Below, piece by piece: positions 33,180 to 43,191 of a stretch of DNA of 64,000 bases. The first letter of the stretch is position 1. The number at the start of each line of letters is the position of its first letter. This DNA is from Microvirga guangxiensis. GTDB lineage: Bacteria; Pseudomonadota; Alphaproteobacteria; Rhizobiales; Beijerinckiaceae. The notes beneath the pieces are model-generated. The model worked only from the letters and a program-made list of their open reading frames with translations. It was not told the DNA's origin and searched no databases. Where the stretch lies: contig NZ_FMVJ01000003.1 in the NCBI RefSeq assembly GCF_900102135.1, positions 62,001 through 126,000 of the forward strand. Reading direction: 5' to 3'. The position numbers and the translations under genes are program-made.

Positions 33180-33301
33180 CTCGACGGCCCGGTTCGACCA
33201 TCGGTCTGGACACGTCAGCCCCCCAGCCCTCCGGATTGCTGGAGGACCGGGCCACCAATCCTCGAGACATCGGCCGCCTTTCCAGGCGGCCTTTCTTTTT
33301 T
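33180..33301 (+). ncRNA. Candidate structured small RNA with its own terminator
   Basis: No protein gene on the plus strand lies upstream of the terminator at 33272-33301, since both neighbours are transcribed from the minus strand. The DNA before it folds well. CTCGA 33180-33184 pairs with TCGAG 33262-33266. GGCCCGGT 33186-33193 pairs perfectly with ACCGGGCC 33246-33253. Inside are a GACC/GGTC hairpin (33196-33206) and CCAGC/GCTGG (33223-33242), whose loop exposes CCTCC, complementary to Shine-Dalgarno sequences. The 5' end is estimated. No match to 6S, SRP or RNase P signatures was seen. Confidence 0.5.
33272..33301 (+). terminator. Orphan Rho-independent terminator
   Basis: GGCCGCCT / AGGCGGCC form an 8-base-pair stem with a TTCC loop, followed by TTTCTTTTTTT. 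The U-run is on the plus strand only, so it does not serve the minus-strand gene ending at 33308. Confidence 0.88.
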
Positions 33302-33307
33302 TGTGCC

Positions 33308-34324
33308 TCAGAACCCCGACAGGACGATCTTGCCCTTGGCGCGGTTGCTCTCGATGAAGGCATGCGCCTTTTTCAAATTGGCCGCATTGATCGGTCCCAG
33401 CACATCGGCGAGCGTCGTTCGGATCTTCCCCTCGTCCACGAGGCGCGCCGCCTCGTTCAGGATCTCGTGCTGACGGTCCATGTCCGCCGTCTGGAAGGTG
33501 GAGCGGGTGAACATCGATTCCCAATGGATTGAAACGCTCTTGCCTTTCATGAGGCTGATGTCGAGCGGGTCCTTCGGGTCGTCGATCAGGGCGAAGCGTC
33601 CCTGAGGTGCGATGGTCTTCGCGATCTCTGCGAAGTGAGCTTCCGTGTGCGTGATAGAGAATACGAAGGCGGGAGCACCGATCCCTAATGCCTCAATCTG
33701 CCCGGAAAGCGGCTTGGTATGGTCGATTACGTGATGCGCGCCGAGTTCGCGCGCCCATTCCTGCGTTTCCGGCCGCGAAGCGGTGGCAATCACCGTTACA
33801 TCCGTGAGCTTGCTTGCGAGCTGCACGGCGATGGAGCCGACGCCTCCAGCCGCGCCGACGATCACGATGGCATTGGCAGCCCCTTTGACCGGGCGTTTAA
33901 TGTCGAGGCGGTCGAACAGGGTCTCCCAGGCGGTCAGAGTGGTCAGCGGCATCGCCGCAGCTTCCTCGAAACTCAAGGATTTGGGCTTCCTGCCCACGAT
34001 CCGCTCATCGACCGCGTGGAATTCCGCATTGGTGCCGGAACGCGTGATCGCGCCCGCATAGAACACCTCGTCGCCCGGCTTGAAGAGAGAAACCTCGGAG
34101 CCGACGGCCTTGACGATTCCAGCAGCATCGAAGCCCAGGACCTTGTAGCCGCCGGGTTCGGCCTGGGCGCGCTTTCGCACCTTGGTGTCGACCGGGTTTA
34201 CCGAAACCGCCTTGACCTCCACCAGAAGGTCCCGCGGGCCCGGCTCCGGCGGGGGAAGCTCGATATCCAGGAGGGAAGCGTCCGAATTGATAGGCAGGGA
34301 CTGCTGGTAACCAACGGCGCGCAT
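33308..34324 (-). CDS. Zinc-independent MDR oxidoreductase (quinone oxidoreductase/zinc-type ADH-like)
   Basis: A 338-residue medium-chain dehydrogenase/reductase. The cofactor loop is IVGAAGGVGSIAVQLA. There is no cysteine cluster for structural zinc and no catalytic zinc set (NPVDTKVRKR takes the place of the Cys motif), so it is a quinone-reductase-like enzyme. AGGAGA precedes the ATG at 34324; frames extending to 34387 lack support. It is divergent from an HxlR regulator over about 100 bases, an arrangement usual for HxlR-controlled reductases that respond to electrophiles. Confidence 0.87.
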   Translation of the reverse strand: MRAVGYQQSLPINSDASLLDIELPPPEPGPRDLLVEVKAVSVNPVDTKVRKRAQAEPGGYKVLGFDAAGIVKAVGSEVSLFKPGDEVFYAGAITRSGTNAEFHAVDERIVGRKPKSLSFEEAAAMPLTTLTAWETLFDRLDIKRPVKGAANAIVIVGAAGGVGSIAVQLASKLTDVTVIATASRPETQEWARELGAHHVIDHTKPLSGQIEALGIGAPAFVFSITHTEAHFAEIAKTIAPQGRFALIDDPKDPLDISLMKGKSVSIHWESMFTRSTFQTADMDRQHEILNEAARLVDEGKIRTTLADVLGPINAANLKKAHAFIESNRAKGKIVLSGF

Positions 34325-34430
34325 GGCGTGTCTCCTTTTGCTGGAGACATAGTTGAGCATAGAGGATAGTATCGCAAGAACGCACAATTAGAGCACATAG
34401 TGTCTAAAAGGATACCGTGAAGGATCTCTT

Positions 34431-34778
34431 ATGCCCCGCGTTCTGAAGAAGCCGTCCAGCACCGGATGTTCGGTCGAGCGTGCGCTCAGCCTCATCGACG
34501 GCAAGTGGAAAATCGTCATCCTCTACAAGCTGTTGCGGGGCACCTTGCGCTTCAACGAGTTGCGCCGCCTCATCCCGGGAGTGACCCAGCGCATGCTCAC
34601 CAACCAGCTGCGCGAGTTGGAGGCGGATGGGCTTATCGTCCGCGTGGTCTATGCGCAGGTTCCGCCGCGAGTCGAATATTCCCTGTCCGCGCGGGGGGAG
34701 AGCCTGGAGCCGGTGCTCCTGGCCCTGAAAGACTGGGGCGACACGAATCTGTCGTCCATCGAGGCTCAGGCGGCATAA
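34431..34778 (+). CDS. HxlR/YodB family transcriptional regulator
   Basis: A 115-residue winged-helix protein. The HxlR core is intact: CSVERALSLIDGKWKIVILYKLL, then LRFNELRRLIPGVTQRMLTNQLRELEADGLIVR and VEYSLSARGESL. Cys13 precedes the first helix, at the place of the redox-sensing cysteine in YodB, HypR and QorR. The divergent MDR reductase at 33308-34324 is the most likely target, with binding in the 34325-34430 gap. Possible regulation by quinones or disulfide stress is inferred from family and context. Confidence 0.9.
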   Translation: MPRVLKKPSSTGCSVERALSLIDGKWKIVILYKLLRGTLRFNELRRLIPGVTQRMLTNQLRELEADGLIVRVVYAQVPPRVEYSLSARGESLEPVLLALKDWGDTNLSSIEAQAA

Positions 34779-34885
34779 AATTGCCGGGTGCTGCGAAACT
34801 TAACCCTGTCATGTGCAGAAACAGAGGGTTTGGTTGCTTACTCCGCCACTCTGTGGCAACCCTCCCGGAACGAGCATAAGAGGAT

Positions 34886-37800
34886 ATGCGCATGAAGCTG
34901 GAAACGCCGACCAGCGGAAGCGAACTGACGGCCGAGGCCGTCGCGGTTCTGGAAGCCTGGCACAAAGCCATTCCACCCACGTTCGTCCGCGATCTCTATG
35001 GGCGCGTGCCGCCAGAAGACCTGGCCGCCTACTCGCCCGCAGCCCTCGCCGAGCTGGCGGCTGCAGCCTACGAGCATCTGAAGTCGCCCCGGATAGGTGG
35101 GGGCGAGGACATCCGCCTCATCGATCTTGAAATCGAGCGCGAAGGCCGCCGCCGGGAGGTGACGGTTCTCGAAATCGTCAACGACAACATGCCCTTCCTG
35201 CTCGACTCGACCCTCGCCGAGTTGGTCGATCAGGGTTACGAACCCTACCTCGTGGCGCATCCGATTCTGGCCGTAGAGCGCGACGCCGATGGCAGTCTCG
35301 TACGCCTCATGGGCGAGGCCACCGGCACCGGACGCCACGGTGTGAAGCGCGAGAGCTTCATTCACGTTCACCTGCCGCGCATCGACGATCCGGAAACCCG
35401 CAACCGTCTGATCGACGCCATGCGCCGCGTCCACAAGGACGTGTCGCTCGCCGTGCACGACTGGCCGGGCATGCGCGCCCGAGTGACCGAACTCGTTCAG
35501 AATTACCGCCTCAATCCGCCGCCGCTGCCCGACGACGAGGTGCGGGAAGCGATTGCATTCCTCGATTGGATCGCGCGCGATAACTTCACCTTCCTCGGAC
35601 TCCGGGAATACCGTCTGCCGAAGGGTGATGCCGCTGCCGACCCAGTGGAAGGATCGGGCCTGGGCCTCCTGCGCGACCCCAATGTGCGCGTGCTGCGCCG
35701 CGGGCGCGAACTCGTGGCGATGACGCCCGAAATCCGCGCCTTCCTGGAAAAGCCTCAGGCGCTCATCATCACCAAGGCCAACGTCAAGTCCCGCGTCCAT
35801 CGCCGCGCGCATCTCGACTATGTCGGGATCAAGCTTTTCGATGCGGATGGCAGGCTCAAAGGCGAGCTGCGCATCGTCGGGCTCTTCACGGCAAGCGCCT
35901 ACACCAACACTACGGCGGAAGTGCCGTATCTGCGCCACAAGGTGGCGAAGGTGGTCGGCCGCGCCGGGTTCGATCCGTCGAGCTATGCGAGCCGCGCGCT
36001 TCTCAACGTTCTCGAGAGCTATCCACGCGACGAGCTGTTCCAGATCGACGAGGAAACGCTTTACCACTTCGCCATCGATATCATGAACCTGTCGGAGCGC
36101 CCGCGCGTTCGTGCGCTTGCCCGCGCCGACGAGTTCGACCGCTTCGTTTCGGTGCTCGTCTTCGTGCCGAAGGATCGCTACGACACGAGCGTGCGCCAGC
36201 GCATCGGCCAATTCCTCGCGGGCATCTTCGAAGGACGCGTCTCCGCATCCTATCCTGCTTATCCGGAAGGCCCGCTCGCGCGAACTCATTACATCATCGG
36301 ACGCGATGAGGGGCATACTCCGCAGGTTTCTCAGGACACGCTCGAAAAAGGCATTTCCGCTATCGTGCGCACCTGGGGCGATTCCCTGCGCGACCAGCTC
36401 GACGAGACCATCGGCGGCGTGCGCGCCCGCGCACTGGCCACGCGTTACGCGGATGCGTTCAGCGCCGCCTATCGCGAGGCTTTCGGTGCCGAGCAGGCGA
36501 TCAAGGATATCGGACTCTTGGAGCAGCTCTCCGAGGCCCGTCCCCGCGCGGTCGATCTCTATCGCCGCGAGGGCGACGACGATACCCGCGTCAACCTGAA
36601 GCTCTTTTCGCGCAGCGCCGCGCTGCCGCTCTCCGACAGGGTGCCGCTTCTAGAAAATCTCGGCTTCCGCGTGGTGAACGAGAGAACCTACCGCGTGATT
36701 TCCACCGGCGTGACCGGCATGGACCGCGTATGGCTCCACGACATGGTGCTGGAGCGTGCGGCCGGCGGCGCGATCGATATCGACGAGATCCAGACGCTCA
36801 TCGAGGCGGCGCTACTCGCCCTGTTCCGGGGACTGGCAGAGTCCGACGGCTTCAACCGTCTCGTGCTTGAAGCAGGTCTCGGTTGGCGCGATGTGGCGAT
36901 GGTGCGTACGCTTGGACGCTATCTTCGCCAGATCCAGATCGCTTACGCGCAGGATTACCTCGCGGATACTCTGGCGCGCCATTCCGCGATCACCAAGAGC
37001 ATCGTCAAACTCTTCTATGCGCGGTTCGATCCGCGCCATGGGGGTGATGCCGAGGGCGAAGCCAAGTTGCGCGCCTCAGTCGAGGAGCAGCTGCAGTCTG
37101 TCACGAGCCTCGACGACGACCGCATTCTCCGCCGCTTCATCAACCTGATCGAAGCAGCGACGCGCACCAACTTCTTCCAGCTGGAGGGCAATGGCCTGCC
37201 GCGCCAGACCATCGCGTTCAAGTTCGAATGCGCGAAGGTCGAAGGCCTGCCGCTGCCCAAGCCTCTCTACGAGATCTTCGTCTACTCGCCGCGAGTCGAG
37301 GGCGTGCATCTGCGCTACGGCAAGGTGGCGCGCGGCGGCCTTCGCTGGTCGGACCGTCCGCAGGACTTCCGCACCGAGGTGCTGGGTCTCGTGAAGGCGC
37401 AGCAGGTGAAGAATGCCGTGATCGTGCCGGTGGGTGCGAAGGGTGGCTTCGTGCCCAAGCAATTGCCGCCGGCAAGCGACCGTCAGGCGTGGCTGGCCGA
37501 AGGCACCGAGAGCTATCGCATCTTCGTGCGAACCCTTCTGCAGCTCACGGACAACATCGAAGGCGACCACGTGGTGCCGCCTTCCGACACGGTGCGCCAC
37601 GACGGGGATGATCCCTATCTCGTGGTCGCCGCCGACAAGGGCACCGCGACCTTCTCCGATACGGCGAACGCGCTCTCCATCGAAAAGGGTCATTGGCTCG
37701 GCGATGCCTTCGCATCGGGCGGCAGCCAGGGCTACGACCACAAGAAGATGGGCATCACCGCCCGCGGCGCGTGGGAAGCGGTGAAACGCCACTTCCGCGA

Positions 37801-39721
37801 GATGGACATCGACATCCAGACGCAGCCCGTCACTGTGGCGGGCGTCGGCGACATGTCGGGCGACGTGTTCGGCAACGGCATGCTGCTCTCGCGGGCGATC
37901 AAGCTCGTGGCGGCCTTCGACCACCGCGACATCTTCCTCGATCCCAGCCCGGATCCGGAAACCGCGTATAACGAGCGCGAGCGCCTGTTCAATCTGCCCC
38001 GTTCGAGCTGGCAGGATTACGACAAGTCGCTCATCTCCGCAGGCGGCGGCGTGTTCTCGCGCAGTGCGAAATCGATCCCGCTCTCGCCGGAAGTGCGCGC
38101 CCTGCTCGATCTCAACAAGGCGGAGGCGACTCCCGCCGAGGTGATGACGGCGATCCTCAAGGCCAATGTCGGCCTGCTCTGGTTCGGCGGCATCGGCACT
38201 TACATCCGCTCGTCCGTAGAGACCGACGAGCAGGTGGGTGACCGCGCCAACGATGCGATCCGCATCGCCGGGGCGGATGTGCGCGCCAAGGTGATCGGCG
38301 AGGGCGCCAACCTGGGCATGACCCAGCGCGGGCGTATCGAGGCCGGGCAGAACGGCGTTCGCCTCAACACGGACGCCATCGACAACTCGGCGGGCGTGAA
38401 CACCTCCGACGTGGAGGTCAACATCAAGATCGCGCTCACCACGCCCGAGCGCGACGGCCGTCTGACGGAAGAGGCTCGCAACACGCTTCTGGCCGACATG
38501 ACGGATGAGGTTGCCAGCCTTGTGCTGCGCAACAACTATCTGCAGACACTTGCTCTCTCGCTCTCTGAGCGGCGCGGACTCGCCGATCTCGGCTTCGCAC
38601 GCCGTCTCATGCAGATGCTGGAAAGCCAGGGCCGTTTGAACCGCAAGGTTGAGTATCTGCCCGACGACGCGACGCTCACCGAGCGCGCCCGTCGCGGCGA
38701 GGCGCTCACCCGCCCGGAACTCGCGGTGCTGCTCGCCTACGCCAAGCTCTCGCTCCATGACGAGTTGTTGGAAAGCACCGTTCCGGACGATCCTTATCTC
38801 GGCAAGGAACTGGATCGGTATTTCCCCGCGGAAATGCGCGAGCGCTTCCCGGATGCGATTGCCGGCCACCGCCTGCGCCGCGAGATCATCGCGACGCAGC
38901 TTGCGAATGCCATCATCAATCGCGGCGGCGCCACCATGGTGGCGCGTCTCGTGGACCAGACCGGAGCGGATGCGCCGACCATTGCGGCGGCCTATGCGGC
39001 CACGCGCGATTCATTCGGCCTCACTGAAATGAACGTTGCCATCGATGCACTTGATGGTGTGGTGCCGGGCAAGCTGCAATTGCGCCTTTATGGCGAGCTG
39101 CAGGATCTGCTCATGAACCGCATCGTCTGGTTCATCCGCAACGTGGATTTCAGCACCCACTCCCTCGACACGATTGTCGGCACCTATCAGTCCGGCATCG
39201 CGGAGGTGGAGCGCGGCCTGCGGGACACGCTGTCGCCGGAGGCGGTGGAGGCGTGGGATACGCGCACCAAGGCTCTGGTCGATCAGGGAACACCCGAGGA
39301 ACTGGCCCGCCGTATCGCCGCCCTGCCGGACCTGGTGGCCGCTCCCGACATCGTGCTCACCGCGCAGAAGACGGGCAAGCCCGTGGGCGACATTGCATGC
39401 ACGCATTTCGCTCTCGAAGCTGCGTTCCGTCTGGGTTCGCTCATCGGCGCGGCATATGAGATCACCGTCAGCGATTATTTCGATCGTCTGGCGCTCGATC
39501 GTGCCATCGACAACATCGCCTATGCCCATCGCGGCCTGACGGCGGAGGTGGTCATGGGTGATCTCTCCGGCACGGATGCAGTCCAGGCCTGGAGCGAGAA
39601 GAGGGGCGCCGATGTCAGCCGCATCAGGAGTGCGGTGGACAGCATCGTCTCGTCGGGCCTGACGCTGTCGAAAATCACGGTGGCGGCGAGCCTGCTGGGC
39701 GATCTGGCAAGGACGGGCTGA
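34886..39721 (+). CDS. gdhB: NAD-dependent glutamate dehydrogenase, large 180-kDa type
   Basis: A 1611-residue enzyme, full length for the L_180 class. The N-terminal third carries ACT-like regulatory domains, the centre the dehydrogenase core (KVARGGLRWSDRPQDFRTEVLGLVKAQQVKNA, VPVGAKGGFVPKQ and GVGDMSGDVFGNGMLLS) and the C-terminal third a domain unique to the family. It oxidises glutamate to 2-oxoglutarate and ammonium with NAD; the class is used mainly for amino acid catabolism and is hexameric with allosteric control. The ATG at 34886 has GAGGAT just upstream. The gene is uninterrupted and stands between the regulator and a UMF1-type transporter. Confidence 0.97.
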   Translation: MRMKLETPTSGSELTAEAVAVLEAWHKAIPPTFVRDLYGRVPPEDLAAYSPAALAELAAAAYEHLKSPRIGGGEDIRLIDLEIEREGRRREVTVLEIVNDNMPFLLDSTLAELVDQGYEPYLVAHPILAVERDADGSLVRLMGEATGTGRHGVKRESFIHVHLPRIDDPETRNRLIDAMRRVHKDVSLAVHDWPGMRARVTELVQNYRLNPPPLPDDEVREAIAFLDWIARDNFTFLGLREYRLPKGDAAADPVEGSGLGLLRDPNVRVLRRGRELVAMTPEIRAFLEKPQALIITKANVKSRVHRRAHLDYVGIKLFDADGRLKGELRIVGLFTASAYTNTTAEVPYLRHKVAKVVGRAGFDPSSYASRALLNVLESYPRDELFQIDEETLYHFAIDIMNLSERPRVRALARADEFDRFVSVLVFVPKDRYDTSVRQRIGQFLAGIFEGRVSASYPAYPEGPLARTHYIIGRDEGHTPQVSQDTLEKGISAIVRTWGDSLRDQLDETIGGVRARALATRYADAFSAAYREAFGAEQAIKDIGLLEQLSEARPRAVDLYRREGDDDTRVNLKLFSRSAALPLSDRVPLLENLGFRVVNERTYRVISTGVTGMDRVWLHDMVLERAAGGAIDIDEIQTLIEAALLALFRGLAESDGFNRLVLEAGLGWRDVAMVRTLGRYLRQIQIAYAQDYLADTLARHSAITKSIVKLFYARFDPRHGGDAEGEAKLRASVEEQLQSVTSLDDDRILRRFINLIEAATRTNFFQLEGNGLPRQTIAFKFECAKVEGLPLPKPLYEIFVYSPRVEGVHLRYGKVARGGLRWSDRPQDFRTEVLGLVKAQQVKNAVIVPVGAKGGFVPKQLPPASDRQAWLAEGTESYRIFVRTLLQLTDNIEGDHVVPPSDTVRHDGDDPYLVVAADKGTATFSDTANALSIEKGHWLGDAFASGGSQGYDHKKMGITARGAWEAVKRHFREMDIDIQTQPVTVAGVGDMSGDVFGNGMLLSRAIKLVAAFDHRDIFLDPSPDPETAYNERERLFNLPRSSWQDYDKSLISAGGGVFSRSAKSIPLSPEVRALLDLNKAEATPAEVMTAILKANVGLLWFGGIGTYIRSSVETDEQVGDRANDAIRIAGADVRAKVIGEGANLGMTQRGRIEAGQNGVRLNTDAIDNSAGVNTSDVEVNIKIALTTPERDGRLTEEARNTLLADMTDEVASLVLRNNYLQTLALSLSERRGLADLGFARRLMQMLESQGRLNRKVEYLPDDATLTERARRGEALTRPELAVLLAYAKLSLHDELLESTVPDDPYLGKELDRYFPAEMRERFPDAIAGHRLRREIIATQLANAIINRGGATMVARLVDQTGADAPTIAAAYAATRDSFGLTEMNVAIDALDGVVPGKLQLRLYGELQDLLMNRIVWFIRNVDFSTHSLDTIVGTYQSGIAEVERGLRDTLSPEAVEAWDTRTKALVDQGTPEELARRIAALPDLVAAPDIVLTAQKTGKPVGDIACTHFALEAAFRLGSLIGAAYEITVSDYFDRLALDRAIDNIAYAHRGLTAEVVMGDLSGTDAVQAWSEKRGADVSRIRSAVDSIVSSGLTLSKITVAASLLGDLARTG

Positions 39722-39752
39722 CGCGAGGGCTCAGGGTGACAGGAATGAATCG

Positions 39753-41126
39753 GTGAGCGGGAGCGAGCGTCAGGCAAAGCCCGTCATGGCTTCGCGTCCC
39801 GCCATCCTGGGCTGGCTGCTGTTCGACTGGGCCTGTCAGCCCTTCTTCACTCTGGTCACCACCTTCGTCTTCGCGCCTTACTTCGCAGCATCGCTCGCCC
39901 CCGATCCGGTGACCGGCCAAAGCCTCTGGGGCTACGCCACAGCCGCTGCGGGCTTTGCGCTGGCAATCCTCTCGCCGGTTCTTGGCTCGGTGGCCGATGC
40001 GACGGGCCCGAAGAAGCCATGGATCGCCGCCTGCGGGCTCGTGCTGTTCCTGGCTTCCTTCGCGCTCTGGTATGCCGCGCCGGGTCAGGCGAATGCGATC
40101 CTCATCGCACTCTTCGGTTTTGCGTTTGCCACGGTCGCGGTCGAAGTGGCTGCGGTGTTCAACAACGCGATGATTCCCCATCTCGTGCCGCCGGAACGCT
40201 TCGGACGGCTCTCCGGAACCGGCTGGGCCATCGGCTATCTCGGCGGCTTGGTGTCACTCGTAATCGTGCTGGGTTTCCTTGCGGCGGATGCGGGCAGCGG
40301 CAGGACGTTTTTCGGGATCACGCCGCTTTTCGGGCTCGATCCCACACAGCGTGAGGGGGACAGGATCACCGGCCCGTTCTCGGCTGTATGGTTTCTCATC
40401 TTCGTGATGCCGCTCTTCCTGTTCACGCCCGACGCCGCGCGATCCAAGCTCAAACTGGGCGAGGCCGTGCGGCAGGGCGTGGCGCAGGTGAAGCACACGC
40501 TCAGCGATGCGCGGCGGCACCAGGGCGTGCTGCGCTTTCTCATCGCCAACATGGTCTATCAGGATGCGCTCGTCGCCCTGTTCGCCTTCGGAGGGATCTA
40601 CGGGGCAGGGGTATTCGGCTGGCAGGCGACGGAACTCGGCCTCTTCGGCATCATGCTCACGATCACCGGAACCGTCGGAGCGCTGATCGGCGGACGCCTT
40701 GATGACCGCTTCGGCGCAAAGCCCGTCATCCTCGGCGCGATCTTCGTGCTCGCGCTCGTGTGCGTGGGCGTATTGTCGCTCGGCCGCGATCACATTCTCT
40801 TCGTCATTCCGACAGCGCCCGCGGCTGAAGGGCTTTACGCCAGTACGCCGGAAAAACTCTTCGTGCTGCTTGGCCTCATCATCGGCTCAGTCGCGGGACC
40901 GCTGCAGGCATCATCGCGCAGCCTCCTCGCGCGGCTCGTGCCGGCGCGCGAGGCGGGGCGTTACTTCGGGTTGCTGGCGCTCTCGGGAAAGGTCACGTCG
41001 TTTCTCGCTCCGCTCGCGGTCGCGATCGCGACCGCGATCTTCGAGACGCAGGCCGCAGGACCGGCGGTGCTGATCCTGTTCCTGTTCGCAGGTTTCATGA
41101 TTCTGAGCGGCGTGAGGAAGGCCTGA
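39753..41126 (+). CDS. UMF1-type MFS transporter (Vps/Atg22-like)
   Basis: A 457-residue protein with twelve helices. ILGWLLFDWACQPFFTLVTTFVFAPYFA is the N-terminal signature of the UMF1 subgroup, which includes Atg22, a vacuolar amino acid effluxer in yeast. The GDH gene upstream ends 31 bases before it, which suggests amino acid traffic, but no bacterial member has a proven substrate. The GTG at 39753 is the most upstream start with AGGA nearby; ATG 39786 also fits the family start (MASRPAILGW). Confidence 0.85.
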   Translation: MSGSERQAKPVMASRPAILGWLLFDWACQPFFTLVTTFVFAPYFAASLAPDPVTGQSLWGYATAAAGFALAILSPVLGSVADATGPKKPWIAACGLVLFLASFALWYAAPGQANAILIALFGFAFATVAVEVAAVFNNAMIPHLVPPERFGRLSGTGWAIGYLGGLVSLVIVLGFLAADAGSGRTFFGITPLFGLDPTQREGDRITGPFSAVWFLIFVMPLFLFTPDAARSKLKLGEAVRQGVAQVKHTLSDARRHQGVLRFLIANMVYQDALVALFAFGGIYGAGVFGWQATELGLFGIMLTITGTVGALIGGRLDDRFGAKPVILGAIFVLALVCVGVLSLGRDHILFVIPTAPAAEGLYASTPEKLFVLLGLIIGSVAGPLQASSRSLLARLVPAREAGRYFGLLALSGKVTSFLAPLAVAIATAIFETQAAGPAVLILFLFAGFMILSGVRKA

Positions 41127-41130
41127 GCCT

Positions 41131-41451
41131 CTATTCGAGGGTCACCGCGGTGCCGCTCACCGTCACCATCATCATGCCTTCGTTCTTGCCGATGGCGCCG
41201 TAATCCATGTGAACGCCCACGATCGCGTGAGCCCCGAGGCGCTGTGCCTCCTCGATCATCTTGCTGATGGCCGTGTCTCGCCCGTCGCGCAGCACGCGCT
41301 CGTAGGATCCGGAGCGCCCGCCGACCACATCGCGGATGGAGGCGAAGAAATCGCGAAAGACGTTCGCGCCAAGAATCGCTTCGCCCGAGACGATGCCGCG
41401 ATAGGTGGCTATCCGGCGGCCTTCAATGGAGGGTGTGGTGGTCACGATCAT
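41131..41451 (-). CDS. YbjQ/UPF0145 family protein
   Basis: A 106-residue small protein. The family motif is seen in [19 protein letters not shown] and [24 protein letters not shown]. YbjQ proteins form symmetric pentamers or rings and have unknown function. The ATG at 41451 is one codon after a TTG and is the usual start. It converges with the UMF1 gene, with four bases between the stops. Confidence 0.9.
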   Translation of the reverse strand: MIVTTTPSIEGRRIATYRGIVSGEAILGANVFRDFFASIRDVVGGRSGSYERVLRDGRDTAISKMIEEAQRLGAHAIVGVHMDYGAIGKNEGMMMVTVSGTAVTLE

Positions 41452-41493
41452 CAAGGTCTCCTTGAGCTGAAGACCCTGATGTAGGGTCGGTCC

Positions 41494-43086
41494 CTAGTGT
41501 CGGAAATGCCTGTGACCGGTGAAGACCATGGCGAGGCCTGCCTCGTCGGCGGCCTTGATCACCTCGTCGTCGCGCATGGAGCCGCCGGGCTGGATCACGG
41601 CGGTGGCGCCGGCTTCCGCCGCAGCGAGCAGTCCGTCCGCGAAGGGGAAGAAGGCGTCGGAGGCGACGACCGAACCCTTGGCGAGGGTCTCGGGCAGATT
41701 GGCCGCTTTTGCGGCTTCCGCGGCCTTCCAGGCGGCGATGCGTGAGGAATCGACGCGGCTCATCTGGCCCGCGCCGATGCCGACGGTGGCGAGGTCCTTG
41801 GCATAGACGATGGCGTTCGACTTCACGTGCTTGGCGACGCGGAAGGCGAAGCGCAGGTCGGCAAGCTCGCGCTCGGACGGCGCGCGCTTGGTCACCACCT
41901 TCAGGTCCATGGCATCGACCACGGCGTTGTCGCGCGACTGCGCGAGGAAGCCGCCTGCCACCGTTCGGAGCGTCAAGCCCGCCTGACGCGGATCGGGCAG
42001 GCCGCCCGCGAGCAGCAGGCGCAGGTTCTTCTTCGCGGCGACGATGGCGATGGCTTCTTCGCTCGCGTCTGGGGCGATGATCACCTCCGTGAAGATCTCG
42101 GTGATGGCCTTGGCCGCTTGGGCGTCGAGCGTGCGGTTCATGGCGACGATGCCGCCGAAAGCGGAAACCGGATCGCAGCGCAGGGCCTTTTCGTAGGCCT
42201 CGACGAGGGTTGCGCCTTCCGCGACGCCGCAGGGGTTCGCGTGCTTCACGATCACGATGGCAGCCGAACGCTCGGGCGCGAACTCAGCGACCGCCTCATA
42301 GGCGGCGTCGGTGTCGTTGATGTTGTTGTAGGAAAGCTGCTTGCCTTGCACCTGACGCGCCGTCGAGACGCCGGGGCGCTGTTCGGGAGTACGATAGAAA
42401 GCGGCGCTCTGGTGCGGGTTCTCGCCATAGCGCATCACCTCGGCAATGGAGCCGCCGAGGGCGAGGAAGGGCGGGGTTGCATCGCCGAGTTCATTCGCGA
42501 ACCAGTTGGAAATCGCGGCATCGTAGGCTGCCGTACGGGCATAGGCCTTCTGGGCGAGGCGGCGGCGGAGCGTATAGGTGACTGCGCCTTTATGCTGCGA
42601 GAGATCGTCGAGAACCGCAGCATAATCGGCCCCGTCCACCACCACGGCCACATCGCCATGGTTCTTGGCGGCGGCGCGGATCATGGCAGGGCCACCGATG
42701 TCGATGTTCTCGATGCAGTCGTCGTAGGGCTTGCCCGCCGCGACGGTGGCCTCGAAGGGGTAGAGGTTCACCACCAGCAGGTCGATGGGCTGGATGCCAT
42801 GGGCCAGCATGGCCGCCTGATGCTCAGGATTGCCACGAATGCCGAGAAGGCCGCCATGAACAGCCGGATGCAGCGTCTTCACGCGCCCGTCCATCATCTC
42901 GGGAAAGCCCGTCAGGTCGCTCACGTCCTTCACGGGCAGGCCCGCTTCCCTCAGCGCCTTGTGCGTGCCGCCGGTGGAGACCAGCTCGATGCCCCGCTCG
43001 GACAAAGCCCGGGCAAAGTCCACGAGACCCGTCTTGTCGGATACGGAAAGCAGAGCGCGGGAGACGCGCTTCAGATCGCTCGGCAT
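41494..43086 (-). CDS. purH: PurH, AICAR transformylase / IMP cyclohydrolase
   Basis: A 530-residue bifunctional enzyme for the last two steps of IMP synthesis. Residues 1-150 are the MGS-like cyclohydrolase ([15 protein letters not shown], then STGGTHKAL). Residues 200-530 are the transformylase with catalytic Lys-His in [13 protein letters not shown] near 270 and FTGHRHFRH at the C-terminus. Length and motifs are normal. It is preceded by a small membrane protein and a heparinase-fold gene on the same strand, an order also seen in other alphaproteobacteria. The upstream PurH-purine control region is not distinctive. Confidence 0.97.
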   Translation of the reverse strand: MPSDLKRVSRALLSVSDKTGLVDFARALSERGIELVSTGGTHKALREAGLPVKDVSDLTGFPEMMDGRVKTLHPAVHGGLLGIRGNPEHQAAMLAHGIQPIDLLVVNLYPFEATVAAGKPYDDCIENIDIGGPAMIRAAAKNHGDVAVVVDGADYAAVLDDLSQHKGAVTYTLRRRLAQKAYARTAAYDAAISNWFANELGDATPPFLALGGSIAEVMRYGENPHQSAAFYRTPEQRPGVSTARQVQGKQLSYNNINDTDAAYEAVAEFAPERSAAIVIVKHANPCGVAEGATLVEAYEKALRCDPVSAFGGIVAMNRTLDAQAAKAITEIFTEVIIAPDASEEAIAIVAAKKNLRLLLAGGLPDPRQAGLTLRTVAGGFLAQSRDNAVVDAMDLKVVTKRAPSERELADLRFAFRVAKHVKSNAIVYAKDLATVGIGAGQMSRVDSSRIAAWKAAEAAKAANLPETLAKGSVVASDAFFPFADGLLAAAEAGATAVIQPGGSMRDDEVIKAADEAGLAMVFTGHRHFRH

Positions 43087-43191
43087 GGCGGCCGCTCCAT
43101 GAAGGGGTAAAGATGCGGGCGCGATAGCACGATGGGCTAAGGATGGGAACCTAGAAGGCCAGGGTTTCGCGGCTTTGCCTTCCAGCGCGTC

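Noticed and set aside
33180-33301. Identity of the candidate RNA as 6S, SRP 4.5S or tmRNA
   Set aside because: The SRP GGAAG/GCAG loop, the tmRNA T-arm and the 6S open bubble could not be identified. It is kept as unassigned.
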